In this document: positions 8,574 to 15,600 of the stretch, piece by piece
Layout of the letters: every line of letters starts with the position of its first letter
Position numbering within the stretch: the first letter of the stretch is position 1
Assembly: GCF_003014555.1 (NCBI RefSeq)
Contig: NZ_PYGE01000001.1
Span: 124,001 to 188,000 of the forward strand
Direction of reading: 5' to 3'
DNA: 64,000 bases
Source: Haloactinopolyspora alba
Lineage (GTDB): Bacteria > Actinomycetota > Actinomycetes > Jiangellales > Jiangellaceae
Made by a program: the position numbers and the translations under genes
Notes under the pieces: generated by a model
What the model was told of the DNA's origin: nothing
The model's input: only the letters and a program-made list of their open reading frames with translations
The model's database searches: none

Positions 8574-9400
8574 CACGCCTCCTCGAACGCGCGCTGCAGT
8601 GCGTCGCCGTTGCGGTACCGTCGTGCGGGCTGGGGGTGAAGCCCCCGCTCCACGACCGCGACCAGACCGTCGGGCACGTCCGGGCGTGCATCCCGCAGAG
8701 GTATGTGCTCCGCGGTCCGGAGGCGCCGGAGGTACTCGAAGTCATCACCCTTGTAGGGAACGGGCGGATGGCCGGTGGCCGCCAGGTAGACCAGCGCGCA
8801 GCAACCGAAGACGTCGGACGCGGCCGTGGGTGAGCCGGAGTACGCCTGGAGGTGCTCCGGCGTCATAAAGCCGCGGGTGCCCGGTTGGCCGCCGACGGTC
8901 AGCCCACTCCGGAGGGTGTGCTTTGCGAAACCGGGGTCCGTCACCACGAACTTCCCGGACGCGAGCCGCTGGACATTCCCAGGGCTGAGGTCGCGGTGGA
9001 TGACTTTCTTCTTGTGCAGCGCGCCGAGTCCGGCCGCCACGTCCCCTCCCAGCGCGAGCAGGTGCTCCCAAGGCCACCCCGATCCGCCATAGCGCAGGTC
9101 GGTGCCGTCGAGGAATTCCTCGAGCCAGAAGACCGCGACGGGCGGGTCGCCGAGCAGCTGGAGGTCCGAGCTGACAGCGACCACGTTGGGGTGGTCGATG
9201 CTCTTGAGCAGGTCGACCTCGCGCCGAGCGCGCTCGAGCGCCGCCGGGTCTGCGGCCAAACCGAGGTCGATAAGCTTGAGGACGCTCTCGTTGCCGTCGA
9301 GGTGTGTCACGACATGCACCTGCTTCTGCCCGCCCTGCACAAGGGCGCGCGCGGGCGCAACGTCCAGTTGGGAGCAGGCTTCGTGTAGCAGGTCGGTCAT
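8573..9400 (-). CDS. Ser/Thr protein kinase (Hanks type), soluble
   Basis: The 275-residue kinase domain has a likely ATP-lysine in VLKLIDLG, the catalytic loop HRDLSPGN near residue 135, TDPGFAK where DFG is usual (Pro replaces Phe), and GFMTPEHL as the APE-type motif. The C-terminus ends with the usual R-x-R-N-G-D element. Unlike PknB-type kinases there is no transmembrane segment or PASTA domain. I start at the ATG at 9400; the open frame continues upstream to 9724 but its extension is shadow-like. The downstream coupled gene is the obvious partner or substrate candidate. Mobile elements often carry such kinases in stress or anti-phage cassettes; no direct evidence shows this here. Confidence 0.8.
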   Translation of the reverse strand: MTDLLHEACSQLDVAPARALVQGGQKQVHVVTHLDGNESVLKLIDLGLAADPAALERARREVDLLKSIDHPNVVAVSSDLQLLGDPPVAVFWLEEFLDGTDLRYGGSGWPWEHLLALGGDVAAGLGALHKKKVIHRDLSPGNVQRLASGKFVVTDPGFAKHTLRSGLTVGGQPGTRGFMTPEHLQAYSGSPTAASDVFGCCALVYLAATGHPPVPYKGDDFEYLRRLRTAEHIPLRDARPDVPDGLVAVVERGLHPQPARRYRNGDALQRAFEEA

Positions 9401-9968
9401 CTCATGATCCTGGCATATCTGCACGGGCAGGACGGTGTTGGTCAATCGTGTCGCGGACCAAGCAACAGGGCGCGCCAGGATCTTGCCCGACAAGTGGCCG
9501 ATCATGAAGTGACAAGGCGGTCGCTGCGTCGGCCAGGGGCAGGGTCCGGTCGATCCTGACCGCGTGGCGGCCGCGGCCGCAGGCTCTGGTCTAGCCATCG
9601 TCGGGCCGTCCCACGTCGTGCTGCTCGAAGCCAGGATGGTCACGAAGGCGATGCACAGCACGGTCCTGGTCTGCTTCATGCTCATCGTCATCCGTTCGCG
9701 CCAGACGGCGAGCGCGCGGATCACCCTCGACCTCGTTCGCGATCGATCATGTCGAGCTCAAGTACGCACAACACATTTCGTGACCTGGCCCATTGGTCAG
9801 CACCATCAGCTGGGACGACGACCGCATCTGCTCCTCGAGCGACCGATTGCCCCATCCGACCGGACATCCCTCGGATGCCGCTGCGGAGTTCTGTGACTTC
9901 GAAACGCACGCAGGCCGAGTCTGCGAGGGGTTCGGCCTACGCTGGTCGTGGAGGAGTGGAGCACCGCC
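9401..9968. other. Intergenic stretch without a supported gene
   Basis: Several overlapping short frames occur on both strands but none has a family motif, a good ribosome binding site or codon bias. A minus-strand frame from 9724 begins with a signal-peptide-like segment (LCIAFVTILASSS) before turning into low-complexity sequence and joining the kinase frame. It may be the remains of a deleted gene. The kinase promoter should lie here. Confidence 0.5.
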
Positions 9969-10619
9969 ATGGCCGGACCCGAGCGGCGCGACAGGCTCGA
10001 CCTCGACGAGGGCGGCTCTTGGGCGGTCTCGACCGAGTCGGGCTCGCACTACCAGCTGATGCTCGGCGGTGACGAGAAGACGATCCTCCCTCTAGCCGTC
10101 GACACGGGGCACTCATACTCCGACGGCTTGCGCCCGCTGCGCCGTGACGGCGAGGTGTTCCCGCTGCTCGGACTTATCGATCCTCCGATCCAGGTCGCCA
10201 GCGATGCACCCAAGGCGGCGATCGCGGGGAGGCCCAGCATCCAGGCACCCTCGGGCGGACTGTACGCCGATCTCGGACACGGCTTGTCGTGCGGAGCGAA
10301 CTTCCTGGAAACCCTTGGGCTTCCCCACCTGGGCCGCCCGACAAGGTCCGCGCGGCCCAGGTTGGTGATGCCTCTGCACGTGCTCAAGGAACAAGGAGGA
10401 CGGGAAGACCTCGGCCAGGCCTCGGTACGCGCGTCAGTCAGATGGATAGCCCCGGCGCTGCGTGCTGCTGTGCCGCCTGCATTGACGCGCGGCGACCGGC
10501 CGGGCCGCCGCTGTGGTGCTGCGGGTGGCTGGCGCGCTGCCGCTGCGCGGAGGCCACGGTGCGGTGCGCGGCGTGGTGCTCGAGCCCGGCCTCGATGGCG
10601 GCCGCGACGAGCGGGGTGA
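9969..10619 (+). CDS. Hypothetical protein with probable run-on C-terminus
   Basis: The first about 75 residues look genuine: GSWAVSTESGSHYQLML, then LRRDGEVFPLLGLIDPP. This is a short beta-rich pattern seen in small actinobacterial proteins of unknown role. A ribosome binding site (GGAGGAG) precedes the ATG. From about residue 85 the composition turns Arg/Pro/Gly-rich and the frame runs 180 bp into the 3' end of the oppositely oriented primase gene. An ancestral stop was probably lost by an indel or junction near 10200-10250. Only the N-terminal part should be trusted. Confidence 0.4.
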   Translation: MAGPERRDRLDLDEGGSWAVSTESGSHYQLMLGGDEKTILPLAVDTGHSYSDGLRPLRRDGEVFPLLGLIDPPIQVASDAPKAAIAGRPSIQAPSGGLYADLGHGLSCGANFLETLGLPHLGRPTRSARPRLVMPLHVLKEQGGREDLGQASVRASVRWIAPALRAAVPPALTRGDRPGRRCGAAGGWRAAAARRPRCGARRGARARPRWRPRRAG

Positions 10620-11307
10620 GGTCGGTGGAGCCGTTGTCGAGGGCGCGGTTGGCGGCCCAGTAGAGCGCGTTGTTGCGGTTGCCGGGCTGGGTGTTGCGGA
10701 CGTGGTTGACCAGGTGGGTCATCCGCGGCTCGGCCGGCGCGTGCCCACCGCCCGCCGTGCCGACGTCCGGGGGCGGCGTGGGGGCGGGTGGTTGGAGCAG
10801 GTCGCGTGCGGTGGTCCAGTCGAACGGCTGGACCTGGCCGGGGTCGCGCACATCGATCGTGTCATAGCGCTGTGTGCCGTGGTCCGTCGTGACGAGGGAT
10901 GGGGGCAGGAGGACGTAGCCGCCCGCGCCGCGGTAGTCGATCTTGTGTCGGTGCAGCGCGTGGTTACCCTCAGCCGTGCCGGCGTAGTACAGGTGCAGCC
11001 CACCGGACGGGGTCCGCACAGCGTGCGACCACCCGTCGGTGAGCCCCGCGCGGGCGAGCTCACGTAGGGCGGGGTAGCCGGATTCGCCGTTCTTCATGTC
11101 GATGTCGAGGACATCCCACAGCGGCGCGCCGGTGGGCATGGCCAGGTTGGCGTCCGGCCACCGGCGCCACCAGTCCTGGATCTGTCCGGGGTCTGTGGTA
11201 GCGGCGGTGTAGCCGTGCTCGGTCAGCGGCTGCTTGCCGCCGGCCGCGCACGGGAACACCGCGATACCGGCCGCGGCGAACGACAGGGCCTCGTCGACCA
11301 TGACCAT
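10438..11307 (-). CDS. Bifunctional DNA primase/polymerase (Prim-Pol, AEP family)
   Basis: The 289-residue protein begins with the Prim-Pol signature (GIAVFPCAAGGKQPL). It carries the metal-binding LDIDMK near residue 67 and TPSGGLHLYY near 100, then the basic and aromatic strand GGYVLLPPS. The C-terminal tail is low-complexity with a PriCT-like helix region (NHVRNTQPGNRNNALYWA). It should synthesise primers for ICE replication or complementary-strand synthesis after transfer. It lies at the end of the SSB-DUF4913-primase run, six bases after the DUF4913 stop, and starts at an ATG preceded by GAGGTG. No helicase domain is fused to it; the giant methylase-helicase upstream may fill that role. 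Confidence 0.88.
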   Translation of the reverse strand: MVMVDEALSFAAAGIAVFPCAAGGKQPLTEHGYTAATTDPGQIQDWWRRWPDANLAMPTGAPLWDVLDIDMKNGESGYPALRELARAGLTDGWSHAVRTPSGGLHLYYAGTAEGNHALHRHKIDYRGAGGYVLLPPSLVTTDHGTQRYDTIDVRDPGQVQPFDWTTARDLLQPPAPTPPPDVGTAGGGHAPAEPRMTHLVNHVRNTQPGNRNNALYWAANRALDNGSTDLTPLVAAAIEAGLEHHAAHRTVASAQRQRASHPQHHSGGPAGRRASMQAAQQHAAPGLSI

Positions 11308-11313
11308 GACAGG

Positions 11314-11853
11314 TCACCTCCCGGGACTTGAGGGCTGCTCGGGACCGGTCAGCGTGGACAAGTAGGTCCGGAACTCGCTGGTCCAGCCGGAGGCGTCGGG
11401 GTCGGCGAGCCAGCGCTGCAGGTCGGTGCCGGTGCGGTTCCCCGGGCTTCCGCCGAGGCGGGACGTCCACTCGCGCAGGCGGATGCGGGTGTTGTAGAAG
11501 GTCATGTGCCAGTCCGCGGCGGCGGAGGCGGCCTGGGTCTGGTCGTAGGCGACATCCCACGCACCTTTGAGCGCGGACAGTTCCTCGACGAGGGCGCCGT
11601 GGCGCCACCAGTCCGGCGGCAGCTCCCGGCTGTCCAGCCCATAGCGGGCGCCGAGCCAGGACACCCAGGTCGCGAGCGTGACCAGCTCGGTGGCCTCGTC
11701 GGCAGGGTCGAGTTCGGCCCAGCGCACCGGGCGTGGGATCGCCGCGCCCAGGGTGTCCTGCATCAGCGCATCCAGCTGCTCCGGCGTCAGCTCACCCGAG
11801 TCGCTGTCGTGGCCGTGCTCGTCGCCGCTCGGGATGTGGTCGTTGTCGGTCAT
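11314..11853 (-). CDS. DUF4913 family ICE/plasmid protein
   Basis: The 179-residue product has an acidic His/Asp-rich N-terminus and the DUF4913 core VSWLGARYGLD...LPPDWWRHGALVEELSALKGAW, followed by ADWH and an Arg-rich helix. DUF4913 proteins occur mainly on actinobacterial plasmids and ICEs next to SSB and primase genes, as here; their role is unknown. The GGGAGGG ribosome binding site fits the ATG at 11853 better than the ATG at 11859, which it nearly touches. It is probably co-transcribed with ssb. Confidence 0.82.
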   Translation of the reverse strand: MTDNDHIPSGDEHGHDSDSGELTPEQLDALMQDTLGAAIPRPVRWAELDPADEATELVTLATWVSWLGARYGLDSRELPPDWWRHGALVEELSALKGAWDVAYDQTQAASAAADWHMTFYNTRIRLREWTSRLGGSPGNRTGTDLQRWLADPDASGWTSEFRTYLSTLTGPEQPSSPGR

Positions 11854-11953
11854 CGTCATGCCCTCCCATTGGGTTGGTGGCCCGGACGTGCGTGGCCCTG
11901 GTGCCCGCGGTCGTGGCGGGCACCAGGGCATCCCGGGGTTGATGGGTGCTGCC

Positions 11954-12535
11954 TCAGACCCCGACGCCGCCGGTCGCCGTGCCGGTCGGCTGCTGCGGCC
12001 ACCGCGGCCGCGCCGCAGCCTCGGCCGCAGTCGGCGGAGTCGGGACTGGCGGCGGGGCCGGCACCGGAGGCGGTGGAACATCGACCTGCACGTCGACCGC
12101 CTCTGCCGCCGCGCCGGACTGGGTCGTCGTCTGGGGCGCCGACGGGGCCGGGCCGTCGGCGCCGGCGCCACGTTCGGCCTGGCGGGTACGGTCAATGCTG
12201 ACCTGACACAGGCGCGGGTCCGGCGCGACGACGCGGGCGACGATCTGGGTTCCGGTACGGTTCTCCCCGGCCTGGGTGGTGTAGTTGTTGAACCGGACCT
12301 CCCCTGAGATCACCACGGGGTCGCCCTTGCGGTACAGGTCGGCGAACGTCTTGGCCGAGCGGCCGAACGCGACGACGTCGTGGAACACCGTCTGCCTGGT
12401 GGCCCATTCACCGTCCTGGCCCTGGGAGCGGTCGTCGACGGCCAGCCGGAACGTCAACCTGGGGTTGGCGCCGCCGGTGTATTGCGGGTCGGTGGCGATC
12501 CGCCCGGGCGTGGTGGCCGGGAACGCGTTACTCAT
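11954..12535 (-). CDS. ssb: Single-stranded DNA-binding protein (ICE-encoded)
   Basis: The 193-residue protein has an N-terminal OB-fold (PRLTFRLAVDDRS, TVFHDVVAFGRSAKTFADLYRKGDPVVISGEVR). A Pro/Ala-rich linker follows. The typical acidic SSB tip is replaced by a Gly/Val-rich end (TGTATGGVGV), so binding to host partner proteins may differ. It should coat transferred or replicating single strands. It starts at the ATG at 12535 after GGAGGAG. A leader-motif copy sits 30 bp upstream, so ssb, the DUF4913 gene and the primase form one operon separate from the methylase-helicase. Confidence 0.92.
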   Translation of the reverse strand: MSNAFPATTPGRIATDPQYTGGANPRLTFRLAVDDRSQGQDGEWATRQTVFHDVVAFGRSAKTFADLYRKGDPVVISGEVRFNNYTTQAGENRTGTQIVARVVAPDPRLCQVSIDRTRQAERGAGADGPAPSAPQTTTQSGAAAEAVDVQVDVPPPPVPAPPPVPTPPTAAEAAARPRWPQQPTGTATGGVGV

Positions 12536-12565
12536 GGGTGGTCTCCTCCCACCTCGATTACGTCG

Positions 12566-12597
12566 GTCACTCACGGGGCGGCCCACCCCCGCGCACA
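12566..12597 (-). promoter_or_regulatory. ICE leader motif, copy 3 (ssb operon)
   Basis: Toward ssb: GTGCGC, 10-bp spacer, CGCCC (one mismatch to CACCC), CGTGA, GTGAC. It lies 30 bp from the ssb start, in the 71-bp gap after the methylase-helicase gene. Confidence 0.6.
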
Positions 12598-12606
12598 CCC
12601 GAGGTG

Positions 12607-15600
12607 TCAGAGGCCGATGCCGTGCCCGGGCGGGCGCATCTGTCCCTGCCCGGTGTGCGCCGGGCGCGGCGGAGTCATTCCCGCGAGCCCGAGCGCGTCG
12701 TGGATTGCCGCATTGACCAGGTCACCGCCCGGCGGCTGCGTGTCGGGGGTCTCGTTCTGGTCGGCGGGTCTGCCGTCGTCTGCCGGGGTGGTGTGTTCGG
12801 CCATTTCGGCATCGATGCGGTCGAGGGTGGCGCGGGCTTCGGTGAGGGCGGTCTCGTGTTTGAACGGCGCGTCGAGTCCGGCCTCGGCGGTGTCGCGCTC
12901 GCCGACGGCGGACGCGCGCTGCTGGTCGAGCTTGCCCAGCTCGGCACCGATGGCGGCGACGCGGTTTTCCAGCACCCGCACGACGCCGTGGGTGTCCGGG
13001 TCGCAGATGCTGTCCACGGACACGGTCGCCGCGGACGCGGGGACGTCGCGCAGCCGCAGTTCCACGTGTGCGTCCTGGCCGAGGCCGGGCTGGGGCAGGT
13101 ATGTCGCCTCGACGGTGTGTCCGGCCAGCGACCCGATCTCGCCGAGCTCCACTGGCGAGCGCGCGTTTTCCGGTAGGACTCGCAGGGCCCAGTCCGCGAT
13201 CGCGGCCGCCGCGTCGGGCCGCTTGGTGAACCGGGCACCGTCGACGGTCATCGCGAACGCCTCACCGGTGGTGTTGGTGGTGCGCGCGATCGCCGCTTCG
13301 AGCAGTGGCCGGTCGCGGTCGCACTGTTCGATGAGGCCGGTGGCGGTGTCGCGGCGTTGGCGCAGGTGGTCCAGCTGGCGGTGGTGTGCACGCTGCAGCC
13401 GTTGCAGCCGGTTCACCTCGGCCGACGCGTTGGCGCGGTCGAGCACCAGCGGGTCACCGGCGGCGAGGGCTTTGACTTCGGCGAACGACAGTGCGTTGTC
13501 GCCGACGTCGTCGATGGAGCGCACGTCGAGGCGCCCACGCATGATCTGCGCGATGAAGCGCGCTTTGCGTTCCACGGTCTGCCACAGGTACCCGTCGAAG
13601 CTGCCCTCGGTGACATACCGATAGATCTGCACTTCGGGGTTCTGGTTGCCTTGGCGCAGGATGCGCCCCTCGCGTTGTGCGATGTCGGCGGGCCGCCAGG
13701 GGCAGTCGAGGTGGTGCAGCGCGACGGCGCGGTTCTGCACGTTGGTGCCCACGCCCATCTTCGCCGTTGACCCGACGAGCACGGACACCTGCCCGGCGCG
13801 GGCGGCGGCGAACAGGCGCGCCTTCTCGGTGTCGTTGCCCGCCTCGTGCATGAACCGCACCTGCTCGCGCGGCATCCCACGACGGGCGAGCTGGTCGCGG
13901 AGCTCGTCGTAGGCGTTCCACTCGTCTGATGGGGTGGCGAGGTCGCAGAACACGATCTGCAACGCCCCACGTGTCTGCGACACCTGGTCGGTGCCGGGAA
14001 TCAGGAACGTGTCCTCGCGGTGCGTCTTCCAGATGCGGGCGACGGTGTCGGCGACGGTGTCGAGTTTCGTCGCCTCGGCGTCAGGGTGCTCGGTGGTGAC
14101 CAGCCGCATGTCCAGTGCGGCCTTGCGCCCATCGGTGCTGATCATCAGCATGTTGTCGACACTGCTGTCCACCGCGCGGGACTTCACCTTCTCCGCGCGC
14201 TCGCCGAGCTGGTTCACGTAGGCGGTGAGCTCGCCAGCGGCGGGCACGACGACGGTGACCGGGGCCCGTTCACCATCGGCGTCGCGGGGCGCGAGGGCCG
14301 GGGTGGGCAGGTTGAGGTCGTCGGCGGTTTTCACGTCGGCGAACACGTGCCACACGGTGAGCATCTCGGGCACGTTCTGGAACTTCGCGAACCGGGTCTG
14401 CAGCCGGTACCCGCCGGCCGGGGCCATCTCGATCTCGGTGACGGTCTGCCCGAACGTCGCCGCCCACGCGTCGAACTCGCCCACACCCGCGTCTTCCAGC
14501 AGGTCGGGGCGCAGGTAGCGCTGCATCACGTGCGCCTCGGTCACGGAGTTGGCGATCGGGGTGGCCGTGGCGCCGGTGATGACGCGCTCGCCGTGCCGGG
14601 AACGGAGGTATTCGGTTTTCATGTGCAGGTCGCTGGCGCGGCGGCTGCCGTCGATGGCGGCGTCGCGGATGTTCGACACCGTGCGCAGGTTCTTGTAGTC
14701 GTGCAGCTCGTCGACGACGAGGTAGTCGATGCCGGTCTGCTCGAAGCTGATCCCCGGATCCCGGGGCCCGGCGAGGCGTTCCTTGAGCTGTTCCTCCGCC
14801 GCGAGGATCTTCTTCTCGAGCCGTTTCACACTCAGTCCATGGCCGGCGCGGGAGTTGTCCAGCATCGCCCGCAACGTGGCCATCTCCCGGTCCTGATACG
14901 CCGCCTCCACATCCGCCGAGACGGGGATGCGTTCGAACGCGCCACGCGTCATCACGACCGCGTCCCAGTCGTTCGTGGCGCAGCGGGCCACGAACACGCG
15001 CCGCTGCTCACCGCGCAGGTCCTCGCTGGAGGCGGCCAGCACCCGCGCGGTCGGGTACAGCTGCAGCCACTCGCGGGTGAACTGCTCGAGCATGTGATTC
15101 GGCACCACCACGGCTGGCTTCGTGACCATGCCCAACCGGCGCAGCTCCATCGCCCCGATGACCATCTCCGCGGTCTTGCCCGCACCGACCTCATGAAACA
15201 GGCCCACGGCGGGCTCGGCGAGCATCCTGGCGACCGCGGTGCGCTGATGCTCCCGCGCTTCGAAGGTCTCCGCCAGTCCCGGCAACGTGAGGTGCTGCCC
15301 CGCGGTGGTGTAGTCGCGCAGCACGATCGCGTTGAACCGGTCGTTGTACTCGCGCTGCAACTCCGCGGCCCGGTCGGGGTCCTGCCACACCCATTCGGCG
15401 AAGCGTTCCTGGATCAGGCCAGCCTTCTCCTGCGCGGCCGCGGTCTCCACCGGGTTCAGGACCCGTTTGCCGTCCTCGGTCTCGTCGGTCACCTGGACCG
15501 GGCGCTGCTCCAGCACCGCTTTCACGATCGCCGGTGCGGGCATCCGTTCGGTGCCCCACTCGCTGGACGCGGCGACCGAGTGCTTGTTCCCGCGGACCTC

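Noticed and set aside
9401-9724. Signal-peptide-like N-terminal extension of the kinase
   Set aside because: The hydrophobic segment is followed by low-complexity sequence. The kinase fold begins after the ATG at 9400, and a secreted cytoplasmic-type kinase is implausible.
10113-10394. Minus-strand ORF opposite the 9969 gene
   Set aside because: Composition is shadow-like and it has no motif or ribosome binding site.
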